This document shows positions 54,619 to 63,863 of a stretch of 64,000 nt of DNA, piece by piece (position 1 is the first letter of the stretch; each line of letters opens with the position of its first letter). Source of the stretch: JAABRB01 sp041617635 (GTDB lineage: Bacteria > Pseudomonadota > Gammaproteobacteria > Burkholderiales > SG8-39). Where the stretch lies: the NCBI GenBank assembly GCA_041617635.1, contig JBFJOO010000001.1, positions 86,285 to 150,284 of the forward strand. Direction: 5' to 3'. Under the pieces are notes generated by a model that searched no databases, was not told the origin of the DNA, and saw only the letters and a program-made list of their open reading frames with translations. The position numbers were made by a program, and so were the translations under genes.

Positions 54619-55902
54619 TCAACTTTTTTCCTCGACTTTCTCGAAATCGATCCGCTCGTGCACCGGCAGCCTCTGGAGGGTGCGCCGCAAGCAGTCCAGC
54701 CCCATTTCCACCGCGCCGAGGCGCACCCAGTCACGTCCGCCGACGAGGCGGCTGCGCCGGGTGGCCACGTCGCCATCCGTCGCGATCGCCACACAGACGT
54801 TTCCGGAAAAATCGACCCGGTCGGCGCCTGCGTCGAGGTCGATCAGCACCGCCAGGGCGTGCGTCGATCCGGTGTGGCGTTGCGCGGCGCGCGCCACCGC
54901 CTCCGCTGCCTCGACTGTGGCACCCCCGCCCGCGGGCTCGCCGTCGAGCCCGACCGCAGCGAATACACCGCAGAGGTCTCGCGCAACGATGCCGCGGCGA
55001 AACACGCGCTCCGCGCCGGGGAGGTGCGCGATGCGACCGGCGATCTGCCCGCTGGTGAACATCTCCACGGTGGTGAGTGTCGCGTTGCGACCGGACAGCT
55101 CGGCGAGTACCACCCCCTCGAGGGTGCGATCGTCCTCGGCGACGACGAAATTGCCCAGGCGCTTGCGCACCTCCTGCTCGACCGCTGCGAGCTTGCCGCG
55201 GATGTCGTCCATGTCGCGCCCGCGCACGGCGAGCTTGGTCTCGAGCTGCGGATAGTGCGCCCGGAACCCGAGCTTCACCGTGCCTTCGGGCGCAAGATTC
55301 ACCACGTCCGCGAGCATCGTGTCCGCGCGCGATTCGCCGATGCCGTAGGAATGAAACCGCTTCAAGTGGATCGCCGTCTGCAGCCCGCTTTTCTTGAGCA
55401 ACCGCGGAATGATCTCGTTCTCCAGCATGCGGCGCAGCTCGCGGGGCACGCCCGGCGTGAAGTGAAATCGCGCCTTTCCGATGTCCACCGCGAAGCCGCA
55501 GGCCGTCCCGACCGGGTTGTCGAGCACCTCGGCGCCGGCGGGGAGCATCGCCTGCTTCCGATTGTTCGGCGGCATCACGCGACTGCGACGCGCGAAGAAC
55601 GCCTCCATGTGCGCAAGCCACGGCTCGTTCAGGACGAGCTCCACGCCGGCGGCCTTCGCGGCAATCTCCTGGGAGAGATCATCCACGGTCGGCCCGAGCC
55701 CGCCGTTGACGATGACGGCGTCGGCGCGCGCCCCGGCGAGCTGGAACGCGAGCAACAGATCCTCGCGGTCGTCGCCGACCGTGGTCTCCCATCGCACCGC
55801 AAGCCCGACATCCTCGAGCTTCTGGGTGATGTAAGTGAAATTCGTGTTGACGGTCTTGCCGGTGAGAACCTCGTCCCCCGTGCAGATGACTTCGATGCGC
55901 AT
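54619..55902 (-). CDS. cinA: CinA-family protein with decayed C-terminal amidohydrolase domain
   Basis: 427 aa. The N-terminal MoaB-like (COG1058) domain is intact: ICTGDEVLTGKTVNTN, VIVNGGLGPTVDDLS, MPPNNRKQAMLPAGA, PGVPRELRRMLENEI. The C-terminal PncC domain, which normally carries AESCTGG and a GIAGPGGG loop, here reads VEMFTSGQIA and LIDLDAGADRVDFSG. The catalytic Ser and Tyr positions are changed, so NMN deamidase activity is unlikely. ADP-ribose pyrophosphatase-type activity of the first domain may remain. A 174-nt gap follows it. Confidence 0.85.
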   Translation of the reverse strand: MRIEVICTGDEVLTGKTVNTNFTYITQKLEDVGLAVRWETTVGDDREDLLLAFQLAGARADAVIVNGGLGPTVDDLSQEIAAKAAGVELVLNEPWLAHMEAFFARRSRVMPPNNRKQAMLPAGAEVLDNPVGTACGFAVDIGKARFHFTPGVPRELRRMLENEIIPRLLKKSGLQTAIHLKRFHSYGIGESRADTMLADVVNLAPEGTVKLGFRAHYPQLETKLAVRGRDMDDIRGKLAAVEQEVRKRLGNFVVAEDDRTLEGVVLAELSGRNATLTTVEMFTSGQIAGRIAHLPGAERVFRRGIVARDLCGVFAAVGLDGEPAGGGATVEAAEAVARAAQRHTGSTHALAVLIDLDAGADRVDFSGNVCVAIATDGDVATRRSRLVGGRDWVRLGAVEMGLDCLRRTLQRLPVHERIDFEKVEEKS

Positions 55903-56211
55903 GCTCGCCTTCCCCGTGCCGGCAGATCGATAGCATCATAGCGTCCGGCGAGCGATCGAGGCGGCCGCACTCCCGATCGGGGGACGACGTTCGCTGCTAC
56001 GCGGATCTCGCGCCCAATGCGTGCGAGCGGGAGGCGATCTTGGTGACCGACCGCGTAGCACCGTTCAAGGACTCGAACACCTACGGCGAAATCAGCAGCG
56101 CAGCACACGCTGCGCCTGAAACAAGGTGGTGGCCAAGGGCGGAATCGCCTTTGGCTGGATTTTGCCTGCGGCGAAATCAGCAGCGTAGAAAACGCCGCGC
56201 CTGAAAGGAGG
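55903..56211. other. 309-nt gap between cinA and tRNA-Phe
   Basis: No protein-coding potential is visible. Its right half is a duplication of the tRNA-Phe 3' region (see the repeat entry). Its left half, about 180 nt, shows nothing recognisable. Confidence 0.6.

Positions 56212-56232
<21 letters not shown>
56084..56232. repeat. 64-bp direct repeat with an 85-bp period that includes the tRNA-Phe 3' end
   Basis: Blocks 56084-56147 and 56169-56232 match at about 58 of 64 positions. The right copy includes the last 21 nt of tRNA-Phe with CCA (TGGTGGCCAAGGGCGGAATCG on the plus strand, reading as 16 and 5 nt parts); the left copy ends in the same 21 nt but continues as unrelated DNA. This is either a tandem duplication or a relic of integration at the tRNA 3' end. 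Confidence 0.75.
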
Positions 56233-56287
<55 letters not shown>

Positions 56288-56410
56288 GGAATCGGCACGC
56301 CTCGGGAGCCGAAGCGCTTAGAAATGAGCGCGGATTATAGCCGGAAGGCACCCTCCCGCCAAGAATACCGCCGTACGTGCGCGGCCAGCTCTCAGCGGGA
56401 AGGAGGGTAA

Positions 56411-56503
56411 CGGGAGGGGAACCAGCCGGTTCCCTCCCGTTCGTGACCTTCCGCTCTTGTCGTTGAGCGAACCAGCCGGCTCCCTCCCGTTCGTGATCTT
56501 CCG
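56411..56503. repeat. GGGAACC-type tandem repeat with hairpin
   Basis: This lies in a 390-nt gap between tRNA-Phe and the CBS gene. A 12-bp near-perfect hairpin (CGGGAGGG, one extra G, AACC; loop AGCC; GGTTCCCTCCCG) is followed by a 35-bp direct repeat of its right half at a 50-bp period (56419-56453 and 56469-56503, two mismatches). Similar sequence is found near 34.37 kb. The rest of the gap holds only the terminator at 56531. Confidence 0.65.
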
Positions 56504-56530
56504 GCTTGTTCGGAGCGCTTTACGCCCCGG

Positions 56531-56562
56531 AAAAAAACAAGGCCCGCTCGCGCGGGCCTTGT
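56531..56562 (-). terminator. Intrinsic terminator of the sensor-exonuclease operon
   Basis: On the minus strand an 11-bp perfect stem ACAAGGCCCGC/GCGGGCCTTGT with loop GCGA runs into seven T. It lies about 116 nt past the CBS gene stop. Confidence 0.9.
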
Positions 56563-56677
56563 TCGCGACATTCTTGTTCTGGAGTCGCTCAATTGAGTGC
56601 CCGCGCATGTTACCTGCCTCCGAAGCCGATGTCACGCCCAAAGCCAAGGCGTGGGGCCCGCTTCGAGCTCGCCCGAC

Positions 56678-58138
56678 CTAACGCGAATGATAATCGAGCT
56701 CGAGCCGGTGGCGGATCCTGCGCGCGTGGCGTAACGCCTCCTTGAGGAACCGCCGGTCCAGATGGTTCAAGGTAGCCGGATCGATCCGGTTTTCGCCGCC
56801 GGGCTTCACATCCGTTGCAAGCTGGGTCCGGAGCCGCAGCAGCTGCAGAAGATTGAAGGCCTGGACCGCGGCTTCCACTTCATGGGTCCCCATACCGATC
56901 CTTTCGGCGACGAGTCGCAGCCGCTGGGCGGTATTCGTGTGCGCGACCCCCTTCGCCAACGCGTACACGCGGGCCGAATCGACGAATAGCCGCGTGCCGT
57001 GCGCCTTGAGATCGATTGTGTGCGGAAACTCCTTCGAGTCGTACACGAAGTTCCGCAGCACCCCGAGCGGCGAGCGCACACCGAGCGCGAGTTGCGCCAT
57101 CTGGAACATGAAGAGCGAGTTCGCGCGGGTCGTGGCGAGAAGCCATTCGCGCAGCTCGTCGGCGAGCTCCGCGTCACCCCAGAGCGGTCGGAAATCGCAG
57201 AAGATCACCGCGTTCAGCAGCGCCTCGGGATTCTGCGACTTGATCCATCCCTGGCACTTGCGATGCCATTCCTCAGCGCTCAAGCACCACGGTGGATTGC
57301 CGGCCATAACGCCGCCTCGGCAAAGCGGAAAGCCACACGCGTCGAGCGTCTGGTTCACCTCTTGCGCGAATGGGATGAGCGCGCGGCGCATCTCGTCTTC
57401 CGCAATGCCGGGCGCATCGAAGATGAGCGCGTTGTCCTGGTCGGTGCTGACGGTCTGTTCGTACCGGCCTTCCGATCCGAGCGCGAGCCAGCAGAGCCTT
57501 GCCGCGGGCAGCGTGTGCCGCGTTCTGACGAGCTCGATGATGCGGATCGTCAGGAGGTCGTTCAGGGCCGAGATATGCTGCGTCAGCGATTCGGCGCCCA
57601 CCCCGTGCCCGAGCATGTTGCGCGCGAGCTCGTGGATGTCGCGCGCGGCATGCTGCAGGGCGTCGAGGTCGGCGGCTGCGCGAATCCCAGCGCCTATATC
57701 CATCGTGCCGATGCGCTGCAGATTGAAAAGATCCTTCTGCGAGACGACGCCGGCAAGCCGTCCGTGCTCGATCACCACGACATGTCGCAACCCGTGGTGC
57801 GCCATCGCGACCGCGGCCTGATAGGCCGAGACATGCGATTCGAGCGTGACGACCGGCCTCGTCATCACCCCGTCGATCGGCTGATCGAGGTCGCATTGTT
57901 CGAGAGCGACCCGCTCCAGCAGGTCGTGCAGGGTAAAGATCCCGAGCGGCTCCTGCGACTCGGAATCTGCCACGATCATCGAGCCGATCCGACGCTCCCG
58001 CATCGTTTCGAGCGCGGCGCGCAGACGGGTACCCGGCGCGCACCAGACGGGCTTGCGCCGAACGACCGCCGAGAGCGGGTTGTACATGGATTGCACGAGG
58101 ACCCGGGGCGTGGCGTGTTCCGCAGCTGCGGCAGTCAT
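56678..58138 (-). CDS. CBS-pair protein with DUF294-type nucleotidyltransferase domain
   Basis: 486 aa. Two CBS motifs cover residues 20-80 and 92-140 (IGSMIVADSE...LGIFTLHDLL; HVVVIEHGRLAGVVSQKDL), usually adenosine-nucleotide sensors. A DUF294 nucleotidyltransferase-like domain follows: WLALGSEGRYEQTVSTDQDNAL has the GS and DxD-type motif (D233, D235) of GlnD-like enzymes, and WCLSAEEWHRKCQGWI and the C-terminal helical DUF294_C end the chain. Related genes often sit with a DnaQ-type exonuclease and a sodium/solute symporter. It starts 9 nt after the fused exonuclease gene, so they are co-translated. Confidence 0.9.
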   Translation of the reverse strand: MTAAAAEHATPRVLVQSMYNPLSAVVRRKPVWCAPGTRLRAALETMRERRIGSMIVADSESQEPLGIFTLHDLLERVALEQCDLDQPIDGVMTRPVVTLESHVSAYQAAVAMAHHGLRHVVVIEHGRLAGVVSQKDLFNLQRIGTMDIGAGIRAAADLDALQHAARDIHELARNMLGHGVGAESLTQHISALNDLLTIRIIELVRTRHTLPAARLCWLALGSEGRYEQTVSTDQDNALIFDAPGIAEDEMRRALIPFAQEVNQTLDACGFPLCRGGVMAGNPPWCLSAEEWHRKCQGWIKSQNPEALLNAVIFCDFRPLWGDAELADELREWLLATTRANSLFMFQMAQLALGVRSPLGVLRNFVYDSKEFPHTIDLKAHGTRLFVDSARVYALAKGVAHTNTAQRLRLVAERIGMGTHEVEAAVQAFNLLQLLRLRTQLATDVKPGGENRIDPATLNHLDRRFLKEALRHARRIRHRLELDYHSR

Positions 58139-58147
58139 GGTGCGAGC

Positions 58148-60313
58148 CTAGTACTTGACGCGTGCAAACAGGGTTTGCTGCGATGCCTCGCGGGCCTCGC
58201 CAAGGGTCCGGATGCCGCGTTCGACGAGAAGCGGCACCATCCGGAGAAAAACTTCGCCCGTCACGATCGCGTCGCCGAGCGCGGTGTGCCGGCCCACGAT
58301 GTTGACGCCCAGCCGCTCCGCGATCGCTTCCAACCGATGCTCCTTGATGTTCGGGTGGAGCACCTCCGAGAGCAGCAGCGTATCGAGCACGGGCTGCGTG
58401 AATCGGGTGCCCGTGGTGGCCTCCTTTAGCTGCAGAAACCGCATGTCGAAGGCCGCGTTGTGTGCCACCAGCACGGTTTCTTCGCTGAATTTCAGGAAGT
58501 GAGGCAGTACATAGTCGATCGTCGGCTGCCCTTCCAGCATATCAGGCGTTATTCCGTGGATCTGGATCGACGCTTGGCCGAGCGGCCGGCGCGGATCGAT
58601 CAGCTGGTCGAACACTTCGTGGCGGAGCAGCCGCCCGTTCACGATGCGCACCGCCCCGATGGCGATGATTTCGTCTCCGGCGGAGGGTTCCAGCCCGGTT
58701 GTCTCGGTGTCGAAGACCGTGCATGCGAGCTCGGCAAGCGGGCGGCTGTCGAGATCCGGCGACTGCCCGGGTTGATGGAAGAGGTCGAAGTCGTAATACT
58801 CCGGGCGGCTGCCGATCGCGGGCGCCGCGCGCCGCTCCAGGGACGCGGCGCTTGCTGCGGGAAGGAGAAGTCGGAAGTACGAGGCCTCTCCGGCGCTCTG
58901 AAGACTGTGCCAGACCTCGCCCGCGTGGCGCTCGACCACGTCCTTCACCGAAATGGGACTGTCCTCGCCGCCGGCGCGCATGGGCTCTTCTTCCCAATCC
59001 TGGAGCGCTGCAGAGGTCGCCGCGCCGCCACTCCATGCGAGGTCGAGTTGCGCGTGACGGTCGGAGCGGACGAGGCTTAATCGCACTTCGTCGATGCCCA
59101 GGTCCTCATTCAGACGGCCGGCAAGATAGGCCAGGGCCTGCGTGAGGGAGAAGCTGTCCGCCTCCAGCCAGAGCGCCTCGTCAACGTCCGTGACGGCGAC
59201 GCGCATTCCCTCGCGCGACTCGATCCGTCGCTGCGCAACGCCGATCACATCTGCGCCCAGCACGTGCTCGAGGGGCCAGCGCGTCTTGAGCGAGCCGGCA
59301 TGCTCGTGCATGGTGCGATCGAGCTGCGCGGAAAGCGCTCGCGCCTCTTCGGCGATCACATCGAGGAATCTGGAGCGCTGCGCGTCATCCATGTCGCCGT
59401 AATCGAGGAGGCTCTCGCCGGCTGCGCGGATGTTGGCGAGCGGCGCGCGGATGTCCTCGCTCAGCGAGCGCAGCATCCGGTCGCGACGGTCGTCCTCCTC
59501 GACGACGCGTGTCACATCGTCCAGCGTCAGCACGACACCGAAGGCCTCCGGTCGTTCGGCAGCCTCCGTGCCGCGCGGCCCCGGATGACCGTGCACCGGG
59601 GCCAGGTAGACCCGCACCCACTGCCCCCCGTGCGTCGCCGTTAGGAAATGCGCCACCGGGCTTGCTTCACCCTGCGCGAGGCGCTGCCCGACCGTCTCGA
59701 GCGCGTGCGCGATGAGGTTCCGGTCGATGAGCCCGAAGACGGAGCGGCCGAGCCCCACCGGCACCGCAGCCTCACTGCCCTCAGCGGCGAAGATCTGCCG
59801 CGCGCGCGCGTTGTAGAGAAGAATGCGCCCCTCGGCGTTGCACACCAGCACGCCTTGGGTGAGCTCGGACATGAGGGCGGCGAGCCGGTTGCGCTCCTCC
59901 TCGACAGAAGCCTTGGCCGCCGCAACCTTCTCGCCTACCTCTTCGCGCAGCTCTCGCGTTCGGTTCGCGAGCTCGTTCACCACTTGCCCGAGGTCCCGCA
60001 AGCCCGGCGGACCCGCGTGCGGGATCCGATATTCCGGATTCGCGTCGAGCATGATTCGCGCCTCTTCGGCAAGTCGGCGCGCACCGGTGTAATACGCGCG
60101 GATCACGGGCTGGATCGCAAGGCTCGCGAGGCCGGTGGCGATGAGGCCGATGAGGACGAGCAGCCCGGTGCGCGGCCCGACCACTGCGACCGCGGCGGCG
60201 CGCTCCTCGGGACCAAGCGCGGCCCAGACGAGTCCACCCGTCAGCCCGACGACGGCCACGACGATTCCGAGCGTCACCGCGAACGCGACTGCGATGCTCG
60301 TGCGGTCGTTCAT
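58148..60313 (-). CDS. Membrane PAS/pseudo-histidine-kinase fused to DEDDh 3'-5' exonuclease
   Basis: 721 aa. Two membrane helices (residues 8-32 and 48-70) with almost no periplasmic loop, a HAMP-like linker, a PAS domain (about 145-270, LTQGVLVCNAEGRILLYNARA), and a histidine-kinase-like region in which the H-box HELRTPL is SEDIRAPL (His replaced by E286). The ATPase N- and G-boxes are not recognisable, so it cannot autophosphorylate normally. The last 190 residues are a full DnaQ-type exonuclease: D535 and E537 (VFDTETTGL), D623 (AHNAAFDMRF), H676 and D681 (RHTALGDA). It is coupled by ATGA to the response-regulator gene upstream. It suggests a membrane signal acting on a nuclease. Confidence 0.9.
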   Translation of the reverse strand: MNDRTSIAVAFAVTLGIVVAVVGLTGGLVWAALGPEERAAAVAVVGPRTGLLVLIGLIATGLASLAIQPVIRAYYTGARRLAEEARIMLDANPEYRIPHAGPPGLRDLGQVVNELANRTRELREEVGEKVAAAKASVEEERNRLAALMSELTQGVLVCNAEGRILLYNARARQIFAAEGSEAAVPVGLGRSVFGLIDRNLIAHALETVGQRLAQGEASPVAHFLTATHGGQWVRVYLAPVHGHPGPRGTEAAERPEAFGVVLTLDDVTRVVEEDDRRDRMLRSLSEDIRAPLANIRAAGESLLDYGDMDDAQRSRFLDVIAEEARALSAQLDRTMHEHAGSLKTRWPLEHVLGADVIGVAQRRIESREGMRVAVTDVDEALWLEADSFSLTQALAYLAGRLNEDLGIDEVRLSLVRSDRHAQLDLAWSGGAATSAALQDWEEEPMRAGGEDSPISVKDVVERHAGEVWHSLQSAGEASYFRLLLPAASAASLERRAAPAIGSRPEYYDFDLFHQPGQSPDLDSRPLAELACTVFDTETTGLEPSAGDEIIAIGAVRIVNGRLLRHEVFDQLIDPRRPLGQASIQIHGITPDMLEGQPTIDYVLPHFLKFSEETVLVAHNAAFDMRFLQLKEATTGTRFTQPVLDTLLLSEVLHPNIKEHRLEAIAERLGVNIVGRHTALGDAIVTGEVFLRMVPLLVERGIRTLGEAREASQQTLFARVKY

Positions 60314-60684
60314 TCCCGCTCGCCGAGCAGCTCTTTCACGCGCATGACCAGATCCTTCGTCGAGAAGGGCTTCGTGATGTACGCGTCGGCGCCGAGGGCG
60401 AGCCCCTTCTGCATCTCGATGTCGCGCCCCTTGGCCGTGAGCATCACGACCTTGAGGCTGCGCCAGCGGGGATCGGCGCGCAGCTGCTGGCACACCTCGA
60501 AGCCGTTGCGGCGCGGAAGCATGACGTCGAGCAGGACGAGGTCGGGCGCGAATTCGGCCACCTTTGCGAGCGCGTCGTCGCCGTTTGCCACGACGCGCAC
60601 GTCGAAGCCTTCCCGCTTCATCAGGTACTCCAGCGAAACCACGATGTTCGGCTCGTCGTCCGCGATCAGGATCTTGTGCGCCAT
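60310..60684 (-). CDS. Single-domain (CheY-like) response regulator
   Basis: 124 aa, receiver domain only: KILIADDEPNIVVSLEYLM, phosphoacceptor D53 in VLLDVMLPRRNGFEV, VVMLTAKGRD and GADAYITKPFSTKDLV. No output domain, so it must act by protein contact. AAAGG precedes this ATG; an ATG five codons earlier overlaps the kinase stop and is the alternative start. Its place between an active kinase and the pseudokinase-exonuclease suggests it passes phosphoryl-dependent signals to the latter (inference). Confidence 0.92.
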   Translation of the reverse strand: MAHKILIADDEPNIVVSLEYLMKREGFDVRVVANGDDALAKVAEFAPDLVLLDVMLPRRNGFEVCQQLRADPRWRSLKVVMLTAKGRDIEMQKGLALGADAYITKPFSTKDLVMRVKELLGERE

Positions 60685-60695
60685 GGACAGGCCTT

Positions 60696-63470
60696 TCATT
60701 TCGTCGCCGCGGGCGCGAAGCTCGATTGCCCCGCGTCTCCGCGCTGCAGGGGCAGCGTGAAGGAAAAGATGGATCCGCGACCGACCTCGCTTTCGACCCG
60801 GAGCTGGCCGCCGAAGTGCTCGATGATCTGGCGGCTGATCGGCAGGCCGAGACCCGTGCCATGCGGCTTTTCGGTCAGCGTGTCGCCGACCTGCCGGAAC
60901 TTCTCGAAGATGGTCTCCTGATCTCTCGCGCTGATGCCCGGCCCGTTGTCGGTCACGTCCACGCGCAGGCGCTCGCCCTCTTGCCGCGCGGTGATCTCGA
61001 CCCGCGAATCAGGCCGGTCGCAGAACTTGACTGCGTTCGAGAGCAGGTTGAGCAGCACCTGCAGGATGCGATCCCGGTCGACGAACACGCGCGGGAGATG
61101 CGACGCAACCGCGGCGTGCAGCTCGACCTGCTTCTCCCGGAAGAGCTGGCTTGTCGAGGCGACTGCGTCCTCGATCACTTCTTTCAAGTCGACGGCCGTG
61201 ACGTGCCACTCCGCCTTGCCGGACTCGATCTTCGCCAGGTCGAGCACCTGGTTGATCATGCGCGTCAGGCGCTCGGTCTCGCGCGCGATGATGCCGAGGA
61301 AGCGCGTGCGCTCCGCAACCGCCAGGTCGGGATCGTCGAGCAAGATCTCGGCGAACGCCCGGATCGAGGTGAGGGGCGTGCGCAACTCGTGCGTGACGGT
61401 GGAGATGAAGTCGTCCTTCATCCGGTCGAGCTCCGTCAACCGCTCATTGGCCGCCTTGAGCTCCCGGGTAGCCTCCTCGAGCTCGTGCGACTTCTGCTCG
61501 AGACGATGGCTGTAGACGACCACTTGCGAGGCCTCGTCGAGGATCTCCCGCACCTCGTCGAGCGTCAGCTGCTCCTCCTTCACCACTGCCGCCACCATGA
61601 TCCGCGCTGAGGAGGCGCCGATCGCTCCAGCGAGTTGCGTTTCGACCGCGTGGACGAGCTCCGCGTCGGCCTCCAGTGCCGAATCGGGCCAGGCCCGCCC
61701 CCGCGCGCCCGCGTAGCCGGCGAACGCCGCGTCTGCAGCTTCGGGCCCGACGAAACGGGACAGCACGTTGTATAGATCCGGCACCGAAGCGGTGCCGCGC
61801 CACAGTCGCGCGCCACCGCCCTCGCGACGGAACACGTCGACGAACAGGCTCGCCTGGCGGTGCTCCTCGGCACTCTGCGTGCCGAGGAGCGAGACCACCA
61901 CGTACGCGCCGATGTTCGCAATCATGCTCCAGATCATCGCATGCGTGATCTGGTCGAGGCCCGCGAGCCCGAAGAGCTCGAGCGGCTTCAGGAGCGCGAC
62001 CCCGAACGGCCCCTCATCGAGCAGGCTGCGTGGCAACCAGTCCGAGCGCGCGAGCGCCGGCAGGAGCAAGGTGTAGAACCACACGCCGAAACCGGCCAGG
62101 AGGCCGCACAGCGCGCCCCGGCGGGTGGCGTTCTTCCAGAAGATCCCCCCGAGCACTGCGGGAGCGAACTGCGCGACCGCGGCGAACGAGATCAGCCCGA
62201 TCGAGACCAGCGCGTAGGCCTCGCCCGCCAGTCGGAAGTAGAGGTAGCCCAGCAACAGTATGAGGACGATCGCTCCCCGCCGGATGCCGAGGAGGAGGCC
62301 GGTGAGGTCGGGGCGCTGTGCCAGCGCGAGACGCCGCATCCGGAGCAGCACCGGCATCACGAGATCGTTACAGACCATCGTGGAGAGGGCGATCGTCTCG
62401 ACGATCACCATTCCCGTCGCGGCCGAGAGCCCGCCGATATACACCAGGAGCGCCAGCAGCTCCTGCCGCTCGTACATCGGGATGGTGAGGACGAAAGTGT
62501 CTGCATCCACGCTGCCATCGGGAAAGTGCAGCCGCCCGCCGAAGGCGAGCGGCAGCACGAAGACGTTGATCGCCAGCATGTACAACGGAAACAGCCAGAT
62601 CGCCTTGTGCAGGTGGCGCTCGTCGACGTTCTCGATGACCGTGACCTGGAACTGGCGCGGCAGAAACATAATCGCGAGCATCGACAGGATCGTGAGCCAC
62701 ACCCAGGTCGCATAGCTGCCGGCCACACCCTCGATCGGCGTGAGCATGGGCGCGAGCTTGCGATCGGCCGCGGCGCGGGCGAACACGTCGCCGAATCCGT
62801 TGTAGATCACGAAGGTCACGTATATTCCGACGGCGAGAAACGCGAGCAGCTTCACGAGCGACTCGAAGGCGATCGCCGCGACCATGCCTTCGTGGTGCTC
62901 GGCCGAATACAGGTGGCGCGTGCCGAAAAGGATCGTGAAGAGCGCCAGGATCAGGGCGACCCAGAGCGCGGTGTCCTGCAGGACCGGCGCCGCGGCCACC
63001 TTCGCGGGCATCACGATCTCGGGGTACTGCAGCAGGATGATGAAGCTGTTCGAGACGGCTTTCAGCTGCAGCGAGATGTAGGGCACGATCCCGATCACCG
63101 CGATGATGGTGACCACGCCGCCGATCAGGGCGCTCTTGCCGTAGCGCGAGGCGACGAAGTCCGCGAGCGAGGTGATGCGGTTCTGCTTCGAGATGCGCAG
63201 GATCTTGCGCATCACGATCCACCACAGCGCGATCATGAGCGTGGGCCCGAGATAGATCGGCAGGAAGCCCACGCCGTCGGATGCCGCACGGCCGACGCTG
63301 CCGTAGAAGGTCCACGCGGTCGCATAAACCGCGAGCGAAAGGCTGTAGATGTAGGGGCTCGCGATCAGCGAGCGGCCCCGGTCGGCACGCTGGTCGGCGT
63401 AGTACGCGATCGCGAACAGCAGCCCCAGGTAGGCGAACGAGGTAAGGACGATCACCCAGCCTTGGAGCAT
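60696..63470 (-). CDS. Sodium/solute-symporter-type sensor histidine kinase (CbrA-like)
   Basis: 924 aa. Residues 1-490 are a 13-or-so-helix SLC5/PutP-like transporter domain (SPYIYSLSLAVYATAWTFYGSVG; SKQNRITSLADFVASRYGKS). A linker of about 150 residues resembling the STAC connector (LWRGTASVPDLYNVLSRFVG) and a coiled coil lead to the kinase: H694 in VTHELRTPLTSI, LLNLLSNAVKFC, VTDNGPGISARD, GTGLGLPISRQI, all intact. It should sense or transport a solute and phosphorylate the next-encoded receiver protein. CbrA in Pseudomonas (histidine-linked, carbon/nitrogen balance) is the best-known relative, though it works with a different output. Confidence 0.92.
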   Translation of the reverse strand: MLQGWVIVLTSFAYLGLLFAIAYYADQRADRGRSLIASPYIYSLSLAVYATAWTFYGSVGRAASDGVGFLPIYLGPTLMIALWWIVMRKILRISKQNRITSLADFVASRYGKSALIGGVVTIIAVIGIVPYISLQLKAVSNSFIILLQYPEIVMPAKVAAAPVLQDTALWVALILALFTILFGTRHLYSAEHHEGMVAAIAFESLVKLLAFLAVGIYVTFVIYNGFGDVFARAAADRKLAPMLTPIEGVAGSYATWVWLTILSMLAIMFLPRQFQVTVIENVDERHLHKAIWLFPLYMLAINVFVLPLAFGGRLHFPDGSVDADTFVLTIPMYERQELLALLVYIGGLSAATGMVIVETIALSTMVCNDLVMPVLLRMRRLALAQRPDLTGLLLGIRRGAIVLILLLGYLYFRLAGEAYALVSIGLISFAAVAQFAPAVLGGIFWKNATRRGALCGLLAGFGVWFYTLLLPALARSDWLPRSLLDEGPFGVALLKPLELFGLAGLDQITHAMIWSMIANIGAYVVVSLLGTQSAEEHRQASLFVDVFRREGGGARLWRGTASVPDLYNVLSRFVGPEAADAAFAGYAGARGRAWPDSALEADAELVHAVETQLAGAIGASSARIMVAAVVKEEQLTLDEVREILDEASQVVVYSHRLEQKSHELEEATRELKAANERLTELDRMKDDFISTVTHELRTPLTSIRAFAEILLDDPDLAVAERTRFLGIIARETERLTRMINQVLDLAKIESGKAEWHVTAVDLKEVIEDAVASTSQLFREKQVELHAAVASHLPRVFVDRDRILQVLLNLLSNAVKFCDRPDSRVEITARQEGERLRVDVTDNGPGISARDQETIFEKFRQVGDTLTEKPHGTGLGLPISRQIIEHFGGQLRVESEVGRGSIFSFTLPLQRGDAGQSSFAPAATK

Positions 63471-63532
63471 GGTCGATCCCCCCCGCGGGCGCCGCTGCTA
63501 GGGACGTTCCGGCAGCGGGTCCCCGTCGCAGC

Positions 63533-63736
63533 TCATGGCGCGTCGCCGCGCTCGACGACGAGCGCCATGGCCGCGATGAGCAGCGCCCAAGCGACGAAGA
63601 TGTAGGCGTAGAGCGTCGGGATTCCGAGCACCGTTCCCGGTTTGTTAAAGATGGCCAGAATCGGAAAGTTGAAGAGGATCGCCCCCAGCATGCAAAGCGC
63701 GACGAGCCGCGGTCCCTTGCCTTCGTGTCCTTTCAT
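63533..63736 (-). CDS. Small two-helix membrane protein upstream of the symporter-kinase
   Basis: 67 aa. Two hydrophobic segments (LVALCMLGAILFNFPILAIF and LYAYIFVAWALLIAAMALVV) joined by NKPGTVLGIPT. Small membrane proteins of this size commonly accompany sodium/solute symporters; this one lies 62 nt before the transporter-type kinase gene and in the same direction, so an accessory subunit is plausible. The family is not named with certainty. Confidence 0.7.
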   Translation of the reverse strand: MKGHEGKGPRLVALCMLGAILFNFPILAIFNKPGTVLGIPTLYAYIFVAWALLIAAMALVVERGDAP

Positions 63737-63863
63737 CGGCGCCTCCCCGCGCGGGTGATCGTGGTCAAGCTAAGCACCCGCCGTCGGGCATGTCAACCCG
63801 CTGCGCGAATAACGCGCTCGGCCTATCGCCCCTCGATTGTCGGCCGGGTCGCCAGCGCAAAAG

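Noticed and set aside
56084..56147. A second, truncated tRNA gene
   Set aside because: Only the last 21 nt of tRNA-Phe are present; there is no anticodon or D arm.
60564..63605. Long plus-strand frames (up to 581 codons) opposite the symporter-kinase and regulator genes
   Set aside because: They mirror the well-supported minus-strand genes and have low-complexity Arg/Asp/His-rich composition.
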